Part shown: positions 1-11,175 of the stretch, one piece after another
How the letters are laid out: each line of letters begins with the position of its first letter
Position numbering within the stretch: the first letter of the stretch is position 1
Made by a program: the position numbers and the translations under genes
The notes under the pieces: model-generated
What the model saw: the letters and a program-made list of their open reading frames with translations, nothing else
Told to the model about the DNA's origin: nothing
Database searches by the model: none
Source: Microcebus murinus
Lineage: Eukaryota > Chordata > Mammalia > Primates > Cheirogaleidae
Assembly: GCF_040939455.1 (NCBI RefSeq)
Contig: NC_134112.1
Location: 69,258,501 to 69,322,500 of the forward strand
Length of the DNA: 64,000 nt
Direction: 5' to 3'

Positions 1-474
1 TTAATAATAATTTTATCTCATAGAATCTAATAACTTTCAATTGCATTTTAATATTTAAATTTCTTAATACTAATTTTGGTGTTTTAAACATTTTTGTTAC
101 TTATAGAGCAGCCTTCTACTATGAGTTCATCCACGCATATATATGATGATTTTGTATTTGCCCAGTGTCATGGTTGAGATAACTCTGCCCAAAAAAAGGC
201 TTTCTCTTACTCATTAGCTGTTTTTTTAGGTTCTTCAGTGACAAGCATTACGAATTATTATATCTAAGTGGGTGACTAAGGCAAGTATAAAGAGGGGCTA
301 AAGAGTCAACCAGAGAGGGGTACACCGGTTATATTTCCATTTTTTTAATCCCTTTTTTCCTCTAACAAAACAAAAATCCTAAAGCCTTTATGATTTTATT
401 TTGCTTTGTTAGCATATATTTAGTGTTTATTTTATTTATCTGATAATGTGTTTATGCTTTCTTATTTCACAGAA
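1..474. other. Unassigned AT-rich sequence
   Basis: No coding, RNA or repeat signal that I can name. Short poly-T and A-rich patches only. Confidence 0.4.
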
Positions 475-592
475 TAGACAACTGAGGCTTAGAAAGGTAA
501 AATTATACTATGTAAGGTCATAGAGCTGGTAGTTTCAGCTAGATGGGAACTCAAGTAATCTGATTCCAAATAATGTGCCTAAAACCCTTTAT
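475..592 (-). repeat. MIR SINE fragment
   Basis: Decayed copy of the MIR core read in reverse: an 'actgaggcttagaaaggt' block, then 'aaggtcatagagctggtag' and a degenerate 'gggaactcaagtaatctgattcc' block. The order matches the MIR complement (tail-proximal region to tRNA-like region). Ancient and heavily mutated. Confidence 0.75.
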
Positions 593-1662
593 CATCAGTA
601 GCCTCTTAATGCTGTTCAAATTTCTTATTTTTCATTTTTGGAAAACAAGATCAAAATAAGGTGGATGACAAGGTATTAAATGTGAATTTTACTTTTTCTT
701 GAATGTCTTCATTATATGTGATCCAGCTCTCTTGATACATTTTTAAGATAGAGAGAGCAAGGGAGGAGATAAGGAATACCTGGACTCCCCCAAGGAGAGA
801 GTCTCCATTACCACTACCATTAGAGGATTCTACTGGAATGACTCTGACTTCCTTTATTCCCTGTCTCCTGTGTACATCGTCCCCACCTGTTGGGAAGCAT
901 TGTTGAGGTGGCAATGGGACTTGGTAATAAAGTTAGATGTTTACCCAGGAATGTATGAAATAATCTTTTGATTGAAAGAAAAAGCAAATGGCAGTAATGG
1001 ATGGACATCTATCTACTGGAATTATTCTTGGCATCATGAGAATTTTCATGTCAAATGATAAGTTTTCTGTTGGAAAGAGTACCTTTTTTTTTTTAATCAT
1101 TAGTCCTCTTCCTTCAGGTTTCCTTTCTACCTCACATCAAAATCAGGAGGGGGAAGAGACTTATAGGGACCAAATCATAAACATTGATGCCAACAAGATA
1201 AGTTTCTCTGTGTGCAACTTGCAGTCCCTATTCCGCATTAAAGAGTCTATCATTAATCCTTATTGGCAAGAAAAGGAGCTACTACTGAGACCAACAGCAG
1301 ATGAAAAGTAGCTGATCCAAGGGCTGCTGCTGCTTCCCCTGCAGGGATCAGAAGAAGAACTGCCACATCCTCCAGTTGCCTCATACATTCCTAGGGGTGA
1401 CCATGATCTGATTAGTTCCCCCCCAAGGAGTAAAGAATACAGTAAATGAGATGCTGGTACTTGGTGAATTTAGAAAAAATAATATAATACAATGTTTTGT
1501 TTTAATATATAATAGATATGCCAGTAGATTTTCATGCTTCATTCATTTAATCAAGTCTTAATCCAAAAATACACTCCCATGGAAAAGATCACCAAATGGT
1601 AATTAAAGGCCTTGCCTAGTCCACAAACTCCAAGGACATCCAGGGTTAGTGCCTCTGTGAAA
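593..1662. other. Unassigned sequence
   Basis: Small open frames on both strands have no recognisable domain and overlap each other. A T-run near 1083-1094 is the only simple-sequence feature. Confidence 0.35.
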
Positions 1663-1786
1663 GCACAATGCCCCTATAAGCGAAGCAATAAATGCTTCAT
1701 TTTGTTTCTTAATCAGAAATATCAAAAGCAGTGAGAGGTAGAAACAAAATGAAGCATTTATTGCTTCGCTTATAGGGGCATTGTGC
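1663..1786. repeat. Perfect 47-bp inverted repeat (hairpin)
   Basis: Left arm 1663-1709 and right arm 1740-1786 are exact reverse complements over 47 nt, separated by a 30-nt spacer (1710-1739). The left arm opens with gcacaatgcccctataagcg and the right arm closes with its complement. Each arm also contains a small internal hairpin, gaagca-ataaa-tgcttc. Pairing stops abruptly at both ends. The perfection implies recent origin, for example by template switching during replication, or maintenance. An RNA transcript would fold into a 47-bp duplex. There is no evidence here that it is transcribed, and I recognise no repeat family. Confidence 0.95.
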
Positions 1787-3155
1787 ACTTCAGAAATACT
1801 TTGAATAGAATTCTTTACTTCTAGTTTGATGCTTCAAATTATATCTCTATAAGAATATCAGCTAAAGTGAGATTTCTACTCAGAAAAAAATTGATAACTT
1901 TAAAGATACTATTTTTTGCTTTTGAAGAAAAAACCCTAAAGCAAGTTGAATGCTACATAATATATCTAGTCTATTTCTATGCTGTTTTATGCTGCATATT
2001 AAATTATTATTTTTACTTGTTTTGTAGTAATTTTTTAACTCTTGAAATTAATATGTTAAATACAGATTTTACATTAAGCAAGAAAGACTTTTTCTTTAAA
2101 AAATATTAAATCCCTACACTAAGTCCTTGGGCTCAAACTCTATGTCTATACATTCTTGGACAATGAGTCAGGGTGGAAAATCTAAGGTTTATTCTGTGCT
2201 CAGTGTCTTGATTTGAAATGTTCAGAATATAGACTTACACAGAGATTGGAAGCTAGTTTAATATATTATGCCAGCCATCCTGAAAGCCATTTCAATAGAT
2301 TCTGTACCCTGGCATTTGTTTTAGAAATAATTGCATGCAAATGTAGTTTAACATCTGTACTATGTCTCTTAATCCTAACCAGGCATTTTCCATTAGATGT
2401 AGTCTGAAAATCACATTAAGAAAAATATATCATCTGTGAAATTATATTCTGAATGCCCTAAATAGCAAAGAAAGGGGCAATATCCAGTTAAACCTAGTAT
2501 GAAGTGTTCCTTTTTTTCTGAACCCCAAATTTTAAAATGTTCATTTCACTTCCTTTAGTACTGCATTATAAAACTGAGCTGAGATCATCTGTTTTCCAAA
2601 TTTTCTTATTCAGTTTACCACAAAACTTTCTTAAACATGGAAATGTACTACTATGTCAAATTATTTTCTTACTTTATGCTTCGTAATACAAAAATTTATT
2701 TTTGTACATCTAGTGGCAATGCAATTCAGATAAGTTAAATTTTAGTACTCTCAAAAGCACAATTTTCCAAGAAGAATTTTGATCCTGAACTGACTTTAAG
2801 TATACCATAATTTACTAATATATTTAAGGAACTTGAGAAGAATATTAAAAAATAAAACAAATGTAAAGTCATAGGAAAGCAATTGACTGAAAGAAAGAGG
2901 AGTTCATAGAAACAAAAAGTTATTCCTTGCCATCAAGAAACTGCCATTAAATATTTACTTAAAAGGGTATCTTCTGTCATTGTACATTGGTCACTGTTAC
3001 TTCTTTAGGATTATACTAGCAGAACTCCAATAGCTCAGATTTTTTTTTTTAATTTATTTGACCTTTCATTTATCCTCCAAGAGGAAAGGCAGGTGGTATA
3101 CACATTTAATAATGAGAAATTTGAAGTGCATGAAGGCCACTTTGCTTTCCACAGA
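1787..3155. other. Unassigned AT-rich sequence
   Basis: Nothing recognisable. Open frames at 1867-2109 and 2213-2407 are low-complexity or ordinary chance frames. Confidence 0.35.
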
Positions 3156-3600
3156 CCTCTTGAATATCTGGCTTCTGCTTCTCTTTCCGTCTTCAGCCTT
3201 AGAATTATTTTCTCTGACCTTACTGGACTGTCTAAACTTCTCTGAATGTATCAGAGGGTCCATAAACCTTCAAGCCTTCATACAGTCCACTCCTTTGGTC
3301 TTAAATGTTCCCCATCTCCACCCAACCCAACCTCCATTTGTATAATAATGTCCATTTATTATTACCTAGACCCAAATGCCTTTTTTATCTTATCAGCCAT
3401 GTAATTACCCTATCTTGCTGTTTCCATAGCACACCGTGAACACATCTGTCCTAGTGCTCGTTATGATACTCATCGCTAGTAGTTTGTCTTCCCAGTTTGT
3501 CTGTACACTCTTGGGCTTAGTGACTCCTACTTCACTTTGTACCCTAATTCTTAAACTGGTGAGTGGTGTTTTGTAGTATCCAGCAGAAGTGTGATGACAG
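3156..3600 (+). repeat. Possible L2 LINE fragment
   Basis: Pyrimidine-rich sequence ordered like the L2 3' region: a stretch resembling 'cttcatacagtccactcctt', then a 'catttatta' zone, then 'agcacaccgtgaacacatctgtc' and 'agtttgtcttcccag'. The resemblance is weak and it may be single-copy DNA. Confidence 0.35.
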
Positions 3601-3757
3601 TGTATGCATAAAATCTGTTTTATCTATTCAATAATTATATATGTTAAATTTTGTCTTCTACTCTCCAGATGTTCATGAGAAATCCAACTACCTGTTGTTT
3701 TCAAAAGAGCTTAAAACGTTCTCTTGAATAAAGCAAACATGCATGCAACAAGGAAGC

Positions 3758-3774
3758 AAAAATACAATGAATCA
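3758..3774 (+). repeat. Target-site duplication, left copy
   Basis: aaaaatacaatgaatca here matches 6716-6732 exactly. It abuts the inverted 5' segment of the L1. The last 12 bases (tacaatgaatca) are unambiguous. The leading As could partly belong to the L1 tail in the right copy. Confidence 0.92.
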
Positions 3775-5095
3775 GTTTGGGAAGTATAGACATTTTAATG
3801 ATGTAGAGTCTGCCGATCCACGAGCATGGAATGGATTTCCATCTCTTTACATCCTCTGCTATTTCCTTCCTCAGTGTTTCATAGTTCTCCCTGTAGAGGT
3901 CTTTTACGTCCTTGGTTAAGTATATTCCTAGGTACTTTAATTTCTTTGTTGCTATTGTGAAGGGAATTGAGTCCTTGATTTGGTTCTCAATTAGATTGTT
4001 GTTGGCGTATATGAATGCCTCTGATTTCTGTGTATTGATTTTGTATCCTGAGACTTTACTAAATCCATTGATCAGTTCCAGGAGTTTCTTGGTTGAATCT
4101 TTGGGGTTTTCTAGATATAATATCATATCATCAGCAAACAGTGAAAGTTTGATCTCTTCTGCCCCTATTTGGATACCTTTAATTCCATTTTCCTGTCTGA
4201 TTGCTGTAGCCAAGACTTCCAGCACTATGTTGAATAGAAGTGGAGATAGTAGGCAGCCTTGTCTGGTTCCAGTTCTAATTGGGAATGATTTCAGTTTTTC
4301 CCCATTCAGTATGATGTTGGCTATGGGTCTGTCATATATGGCTTGTATCATTTTTAGGTATGTCCCTTCTATGCCTATTTTCTTAAGTGTTCGTATCATG
4401 AAAGGGTGTTGAATTTTGTCAAAAGCTTTTTCTGCATCTATTAAAAGAATCATGTGGTCTTTGTCTTTGCTTCTGTTTATGTGGTGAATTGCATTTATAG
4501 ATTTACGTATGTTGAACCATCCCTGCATCCCTGGGATGAAGCCCACTTGGTCGTGATGGATTATTTTTTTGATAAGCGTCTGGATTGGGTTAGCTAAGAT
4601 TTTGTTGAAAATTTTTGCATCTATATTCATTAGGGATATTGGTCTGTAGTTTTCTTTTTTTGTTGCATCCTTTCCTGGTTTTGGTACCAGAGTAATATTC
4701 GCTTCATAAAAGGTGTCAGGGAGGTTTCCGGTCTTCTCGATGTTGTGGAATAGTTTCTGCAAGATAGGTACTAGTTCTTCTTTGTAAGTGTGGTAAAATT
4801 CGGGTGTGAAGCCATCGGGACCAGGACTTTTCTTTTTAGGGAGATTTTTAATTGCTGTTTCTATTTCAGCTGTTGAGATTGGTCTGTTCAGGGAAACTAT
4901 TTCTTCCTGATTGAGGCTAGGGAGGCTGTGTGTTTCTAGGAATTTGTCCATTTCCTCCACATTTTCCAGTTTGTGTGAATAAAGATTTTTGTAGTACTCA
5001 TAAATTATATCTTGTATCTCTTTGGGATCAGTTGTGATATCTCCTTTTTTGTTCCTGATGGAGTTTATTAGAGATTTCTCTTTTCTGCTTTTCAT
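3775..5095 (-). pseudogene. L1 ORF2 fragment: reverse transcriptase domain
   Basis: About 440 codons of ORF2 remain open from the ATG at 5093-5095. This is an internal methionine, not the ORF2 start. The segment is the RT domain that copies L1 RNA at the nicked target. Visible motifs are a SPGPDGFT block (residues about 90-97), a YRPISLMN block (150-157), the motif A aspartate in IDAEKAFDK (D220), [15 protein letters not shown] (275-289) and the catalytic FADD box (residues 320-323, bases 4127-4138). Motif D/E-like KLKYLG follows at 385-390. The L1 part ends at about residue 440 (...ILPK). The following 24 codons of the open frame come from flanking host DNA. No stop or frameshift is seen, which is notable for a detached fragment. 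The endonuclease domain is missing, so no active protein is expected. Confidence 0.93.
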
Positions 5096-5116
5096 TAGCT
5101 TAGCCAGTGGCGTGTC

Positions 5117-6483
5117 AAATCTACAGATTCAACGCAATACCTATTAAAATCCCATCAGCATTCTTCACAGATATAGAAAAAATAATTTTGTGCTTTGTAT
5201 GGAACCAAAAAAGACCCCGAATATCAAGAGCAATTCTAGGCAACAAAAACAAAATGGGAGGTATTAATATGCCAGATATCAAACTATACTACAAAGCTGT
5301 TGTAATTAAAACAATCTGGTATTGGCACAAAAATAGGATTATTGACCAGTGGAACAGATGTGAGAATCCTGATATAAAACCATCCTCATATAGCCATCTA
5401 ATATTTGACAAAGCAGACAAAAACATACACTGGGGAAAAGAATCCCTTTTCAATAAATGGTGCTGGGAAAACTGGATAGCCACCTGTAGAAGGCTAAAAC
5501 AGGACCCACACCTTTCACCTCTCACAAAAACCAACTCACGCTGGATAACAGACTTAAACCTAAGGTATGAAACCATTAGAATTCTAGAGTAAAATGTTGG
5601 AAACACTCTCCTAGACATCAGCCTAGGCAAAGAGTTTATGAAGAAGTCCCCAAAGGCAATCAAAGCAGCAACAAAAATAAATAAATGGGACATGATGAAA
5701 CTAAAAAGCTTTTGCACAGCCAAAGAAACAGTCATGAAAGTAAACAGACAACCTACCAAATGGGAGAAAATTTTTGCATCCTACGTATCCGATAAAGGGC
5801 TGATAACTAGAATATACTTAGAACTCACGAAAATCAGTAAGAAAAAATCAAATAACCCCATTAAAAAGTGGACAAAGGACTTGAACAGAAACTTTTCTAA
5901 AGAGGACAGAAGAATGCCCAATAAACATATGAAAAAATGCTCATCATCTCTAATCAGGGAAATGCAAATCAAAACTACAATGAGATATCACTTAACTCCA
6001 GTGAGAATGGCTTTTATCAAAAAGTCTCCAAATAACAAATGCTGGCATGGATGTGGAGAGAGGGGAACACTCCTACACTGCTGGTGGGACTGCAAACTAG
6101 TCCAACCTCTGTGGAAAGCAATATGGAGATACCTTAAAGCGATACAAGTGTATCTACCATTTGATCCAGCAATCCCATTGCTGGGCATCTACCCAAAAGA
6201 TCCAATGACACTCTACAAAAAAGACACCTGCACTCGAATGTTTATAGCAGCACAATTCATAATTGCAAGGCTGTGGAAACAGCCCAAGTGCCCATCAATC
6301 CAAGAATGGATTAATAAAATGTGGTATATGTATACCATGGAGTACTATTCAGCTCTAAGAAACAACAGTGATATAGCACATCTTATATTTTCCTGGTTAG
6401 AGCTGGAACCCATACTACTAAGTGAAGTATCCCAAGAATGGAAAAACAAGCACCACATATACTCACCAGCAAACTGGTATTAG
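5117..6483 (+). pseudogene. L1 ORF2 C-terminal part, one nonsense codon
   Basis: Continuation of ORF2 in forward orientation. The frame is open from about 5107 to the natural stop at 6481-6483, except for one in-frame TAA at 5590-5592, where the family has GAA (a single G-to-T change is the simplest explanation). The region holds the post-RT segment and the C-terminal cysteine-rich motif C-X3-C-X7-H-X4-C ([20 protein letters not shown]), important for L1 ribonucleoprotein function. It also holds the conserved [14 protein letters not shown] and [13 protein letters not shown] blocks. Frame and spacing are otherwise intact, so the insertion is recent relative to the other L1s here. The fragment has no start of its own and is not expected to be expressed. 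Confidence 0.93.
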
Positions 6484-6715
6484 CTGAGTAGCACCTAAGT
6501 GGACACATAGGTACTACAGTAACAGGGTATTGGGGAGGGGGGAGAGGAGAAGGGGACGGGCATATACATACATAATGAGTGAGATGTGCACCATCTGAGG
6601 GATGGTCATGCTGGAGAATCAGACTTGTTGAGGGAGAGGGGAAAGGGTATTTATTGAAACCTTAAAATCTGTACCCCCATAATATGCCGAAATAAAAAAT
6701 ATATATATATATAAA
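6484..6715 (+). other. L1 3' UTR and A-rich tail
   Basis: The sequence after the ORF2 stop includes a G-rich purine tract (about 6528-6560), a conserved 'atgagtgagatgtgcaccatc' stretch and the terminal 'gtacccccataatatgcc' block. An AATAAA signal at about 6691 precedes (AT)n and poly-A. This 3' end is the lemur-type L1 signature used for the organism call. Confidence 0.88.
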
Positions 6716-6732
6716 AAAAATACAATGAATCA
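6716..6732 (+). repeat. Target-site duplication, right copy
   Basis: Exact 17-nt match to 3758-3774, directly after the poly-A tail of the inverted L1. It fixes the outer boundaries of the insertion. Confidence 0.92.
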
Positions 6733-7935
6733 TCAGTACTCTGAAGGAATATCTTATCCTAGAAGTATCTGTTGACTGCTGCTTTCACTACCTCTCAAAA
6801 TATAATAACTACATCACTTGTAAGAGCGCTATAAACATCTTTTGTTTTTCTGACTTTAGGCACATGAAAGGTACTTGATTAGCATCCCTGAAGATTCAAG
6901 TTGTATGTGTTCTCAATGAATAGATGTAGGCCTTAGCCTCCTCATAGACTGCAGCCAAGTCATCTGCCCTATCCTTGATTTCTGTCTTACCTGTGGAGAC
7001 AGTCTGGCTCCTTGGGTAAGAGGTGTCCATATCCTTTCTATTATTGGCTCTTCTGATGAGATTTCTAACAAGGGTGCCAGTTAGTACCAGTTACAATGGC
7101 AGCTTTCTGAAGTGAATAAGAAAGGGATTGACTAGAAACAGGATGAAAACTCTGACTTTGACACTGTTACATTCTATAACCTTTGCTAATTCCTCACTAC
7201 TTTTTAAACCTTAAAAATATTTTAAAATTAATTTAAAATCTTTTTTTAGGAATGTCAGTGGATTTAATTGATTAATCTGAAGTACTTTAAAATCTCCAAT
7301 CTTCCAAATACCTATGGTACCCACCTTGTGACCATGGCTGCCATTAAACTTTTCTTTGTTAACCTAGCCTTTCTTTTAATGAAAAGAAAACTATTTTCTT
7401 TTTCTATTTTTTATAAAATTTAGAATCTGTTGAACACAGAAAAGTGAATGAATATATAATGTTAAATTATGATTAAAATAAAATATGCTAATGCCTGTCA
7501 ATCAATGCATTAATAAACTGTGCCCATGTTGATATTTTGAATTTAACCTAATGTTTTGTTTTATCATTTTTACATATCAAGTTGTTCTTTGGACAATGCA
7601 AAGTCTGATTATACAAGCCAACATTTTATGTAGGGGAAATATATTTATAAAACAAGTTATTACAATAATTTGTGATTATTTCACCTAAGTTTGCAAACAG
7701 TTAAAAATGAGGGCATGATCATGGCTTTCAGCCTTCTCTTTGGTCTATTCCATATAAATGGATTATAACCTAAAGTTTGCTCCAAAACTCATTTTTAAAG
7801 CTATTGTAGTTTAATCCTAATTTTGACAAGTATGATCATTGATTAAAATACATATATTAAAGTAGTCTTGTTAGTTTATATCTTTGGTTTCAAGTCACAA
7901 AAATAAACCTAAAACAAAAACAAAAACATAGGCTT
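6733..7935. other. Unassigned sequence
   Basis: No repeat family or exon recognised. The AT content rises strongly from 7200 onwards. Confidence 0.35.
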
Positions 7936-7939
7936 TGTT

Positions 7940-8310
7940 CAAACAATATAGAATTGCTTAAAAGCACAAGAAAAGGCTAAACAAAAACCTGGTCTCAAAA
8001 AGTACAAAAAGTAGAGCAGAATCTAATGGACAGGCTACTTGAGTCCTAGGCACTGGACTGGATGAACCCCCATTGTTTATTATGCAGATGTCACATACCT
8101 CAAGAATCAAGTTCCTTGGAGATGGAGTTTAATTGGTATAGCTTGTGTCACTCATCCTTGGGCCAGTCCCACCAATTTGCATGTAATTCGGTGCAGAATG
8201 AGGGTAGTTGCCAAAGGAAAACACTGATCCTGTTACCAAAAAGAGGAATAAATGCTGGGTGGGCAAAATCAACAGATTTCCTCTTTTGTAACTTTGAGTT
8301 GGTTTGCTAC
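7940..8310. repeat. Possible ancient interspersed repeat, family unresolved
   Basis: The stretch '...ctgatcctgttaccaaaaagaggaataaatgctgggtgggcaaaa...' and the preceding 'gggccagtcccaccaatttgcatg' look like an old mammalian LTR or DNA element that I have seen in other loci. I cannot name the family. A small open frame (8062-8313) is probably chance. Confidence 0.3.
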
Positions 8311-8800
8311 TAGATTGTAGCCTGGTTTTTACAACAATTTTCTTCTCAAAGAGTTTTATTCTTTCAACACAAAGGAAACTCAAGACAATAGAGAAATATA
8401 GAGAAATAGCACCAATTAACACATTTGTGCATGAAGATTCACTAATTTATACAATTTACCTCAATCTATGTAATGTATGTGTTCCTAATGATTATAAAAA
8501 ATCAAATGAATTATAAATTGGTTTGCTTTCTATTTAGATAAATATAGTCTTATCTACATTTTTAATTCAAATAATTCCTCTCAATGAAATAGTAATTCCT
8601 AATAAAATTTTGTAAATTTGAATTTTCATGTTGAGTTTGTTACCAGTGAATGGTACCAATTTGGCACATGGTTACCAAGTAAAAGAAAAAACACTGTTTT
8701 TAAAAATTTATTAATGTATTACTTTTGAAGAAAATAAATATAAATATTATATCATGAATCAATACCTTTAATAATATTCTGCATGTCCTTGGACCTATTC
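8311..8800. other. Unassigned AT-rich sequence
   Basis: Nothing recognisable between the possible old repeat and the reverse-orientation L1. Confidence 0.4.
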
Positions 8801-11150
8801 TTTTTTTTTGGTCATTCTGTTTTTTATTTCAAAATATTAAGGAGGTACAAATGTTTTTGGTTACATGGGTCAGTTTTGTAATGCTTGCATAATGGCTGTA
8901 TGTCCACCACTCATATAGTGTTCTTTGTGCCTATTAGGTAGCTTTTCACTCATCCATTCCCCTTTGCTTGATTTCCACTGACTTTTACTTCCCTCTGTGC
9001 ACATGTGTGCTCATTAGTCAGTTTTAATTTCATAATGAGTACATGTGGGTTCCCCCCCATACTTTAGGTACTTCACTTAGGATCATGGTCTCCATTTCCA
9101 TCCAAATTGTTTCAAAAGGCATTAATTCATTCTTTTTTATAGCTAAGTAGTACTCCATGGCATATATATATACCACATTTTGTTAATCCACTCTTGAGTT
9201 GATGAGTACTTGGGTTGATTCCACATCTTGGCAATTGTGAATTCTGCTGAAATAAACATTAGAGTGCAAGTGTCTGTTTGATAAAATGACGTCTTTTTCT
9301 TTGGGTCAATACACAATAGTGGAATTGCTGGATCAAATGGTAAGTCTACTTTTAGTTGTTTGAGGAATCTCCATATTGTTTTCCATAAAGGTTATACTAA
9401 TTTGCAGTTCTACCAACAGTGTATAAGTGTTCCATTCTCTCTGATCCACACGAGCATCTGTTGTTTTTGGACTTTTTAATAAAAGCCATTCTAATAGGAG
9501 TAAGGCAGTATCTCATTGAAGTTTTAATTTGCATTTCCCTGATGATTAGTGATATTGAGCATTTTTTCATATGTTTATTAGCCTTTCATCTATCTTCTTT
9601 TGAAAAGCTTCTGTTCATGTCTTTTGCCCACTTTTTAATGGGCCTGTTTGTTTTATTCTTGCTGATTTGTTCATGTTCTTTGTAGATCCTGCATGTTAGT
9701 CCTTTATTGGATACATAGTTTGTGAATATTTTCTCCCATTCTGTAGGTTGTCTGTTTACTCTGTTTATTATTCCCTTAGCTATGTAGAAGTTTTTTTAAT
9801 TTAATCAAGTTCTATTTATTTATTTTTATTGTTTCTGTAATTGCCATCGGGACCTTAGTCATAAATTCCTATGTAGGCCAATATCTAGAAGAGGTTTTCC
9901 TACATTTTCCTCTAGAATTCTTGTGATTTCATGCCTTACATTTAAGTCTTTTATCTATCTTTAATTAATCTTTATGAGTGATAGAAGATATAGATCCTGT
10001 TTCAGTCTTCTGCATGTGGCTATCCAATTTTCCCAGCACCATTTATTGAATAGGGCTCCTTTTCCCCAGTGTATATTTATGTCTGCTTTGTCAAAGATAA
10101 GTTGACTTTATGTGGATGGCTTTATGTCTGGGTTCTCTGTTCTGTTCCATTGGTCTATGTCTCTATTTTTGTGCCAATCCCATGCTGTTTTGGTTACTAT
10201 AGCCTTATAGTAAAGTTCGAAGTCTGGTAAAGTGATACCTCCAGATTTGTTCCTTTTGTTTAAGATTGCTTTGGCTATTTTGGGCTCTTTTGTGGTTCCA
10301 AACTAAGCATATAATTATTTTTCCTGAATCTGTGAAATATGACTGTGATATTTTGATGGGGATTGCATTGAATCTGTAAATCACTTTGGGTAGTACAGAC
10401 ATTTTTAACAATATTGATTCTACCAATCCATGAGCATTATATGTTTTTTCATTTGTGTTATCTGCAGTTTCTTTCCTCAGGGTTTTGTACTCTCTTTGTA
10501 GAGATTTTTCACCTCCTTGATTAAGTATATTCCTAGATATTTAATTTTCTTTATAGCTACTGTAAATGGTATTGAGTCTTTGATTTCAGTCTCACCTTGA
10601 CTGTTAGTGGTGAATAGAAATGCTACTGATTTGTGTACATTGATTTTGCAACCTGAGACTTTGCTGAATTTATTTACCAATTCCATGAGCTTCTTGATGG
10701 AGTCTTTGGAATATTCTAGATATAAGACCATATCATCAGTGAAAACCAATAGTTTGACCTCCTCTTTCTGCATTTGGATACCCCTAATTTCCTTTTCTTG
10801 CCTGATTGCTCTGGTTAGGACTCCCAGCACTATGTTGAATAGAAGTGGTGATATGGGCACCCTTGTCTTATTCCAGTTCTTAGGGGAAATGATTTCAACT
10901 TTTCTCCATTCGGTATGATGTTGATTGTGGGTTTCTCCTATATGGCTTTTATAATTTTGAAATATGTTCCTTCTGTGCCTAGTTTATTGAGGATTTTTAC
11001 CATGAAAGTGTGCTGGATTTTGTCGAATGCTTTTTCTGCATCTGTTGAGATGATCATATGTTCTTTGTTTTTGCTTCAGTTTATGTGGTGAATCACATTT
11101 ATTGATTTACATATGTTGATCCATCCTTGCATCCCTGGGATGAATCCCAC
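8801..11150 (-). mobile_element. Older 5'-truncated L1, reverse orientation
   Basis: A T-run at 8801-8809 marks the tail of a minus-strand L1. Antisense 3' UTR and ORF2 follow, including the 'ctaagtagtactccatggcatat' block (complement of the YTMEYY-coding region), the antisense Cys-rich region, and the RT region up to '...ccctgggatgaatcccac' at 11150, where L1 homology stops. About 2.35 kb survives. Stops and small indels break ORF2, so it is older than the L1 at 3775. A possible short duplication, tggaccta (8790-8797 and 11182-11189), is weak evidence for the ends. Confidence 0.9.
10205..10860 (-). pseudogene. Decayed L1 ORF2 (RT) fragment
   Basis: Two open pieces of ORF2 remain: 10477-10860 (127 codons) and 10205-10426 (73 codons). 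The first has the [12 protein letters not shown] block and a catalytic box altered from FADD to FTDD (bases 10732-10743), then KVSGCKIN and [10 protein letters not shown]. The second has [19 protein letters not shown], the region just after the RT domain. The gap between them contains the frame disruption. The loss of the FADD alanine and the broken frame show a long-dead element. The antisense open frame at 10607-10918 is a shadow. Confidence 0.88.
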
Positions 11151-11151
11151 A

Positions 11152-11175
11152 CAAAGTGATTTCAAAATCACTTTG
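11152..11175. repeat. Perfect 11-bp hairpin at the L1 5' junction
   Basis: caaagtgattt, a 2-nt spacer (ca), and aaatcactttg form an exact inverted repeat immediately beyond the last base of L1 homology. It lies in about 31 nt of non-L1 filler before the possible target duplication, and is perhaps a by-product of the integration. Confidence 0.85.

Larger units (their letters stand above)
3775..6715. mobile_element. L1 (LINE-1) with 5' inversion, lemur type
   Basis: A single retrotransposition event of about 2.9 kb. The left part (3775 to about 5117) is L1 ORF2 on the minus strand. The right part (about 5117 to 6715) is the rest of ORF2 and the 3' UTR on the plus strand. In L1 coordinates the two parts abut almost exactly: the inverted segment ends inside the ORF2 region reading 'tctatacttcccaaac', and the forward segment starts at the next 'atctacagattcaacgc'. 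Matching duplications flank the whole (3758-3774, 6716-6732). This is the classic twin-priming structure. The 5' UTR, ORF1 and the ORF2 endonuclease domain are absent. The 3' UTR has a G-rich tract near 6532-6560 and the '...cccccataatatgccgaaataaa' end followed by an (AT)n and A-rich tail. The element is young, because reading frames survive, but it is dead. Confidence 0.95.

Noticed and set aside
3912..4412. 166-codon plus-strand open frame
   Set aside because: It is the antisense shadow of the L1 reverse transcriptase fragment. Its residues match the complement of known L1 motifs and not a gene.
5289..5759. 156-codon minus-strand open frame
   Set aside because: Antisense shadow of the forward L1 ORF2 part.
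9419..9685. 88-codon plus-strand open frame
   Set aside because: Antisense of the older L1 ORF2. Hydrophobic composition is typical of L1 antisense frames.
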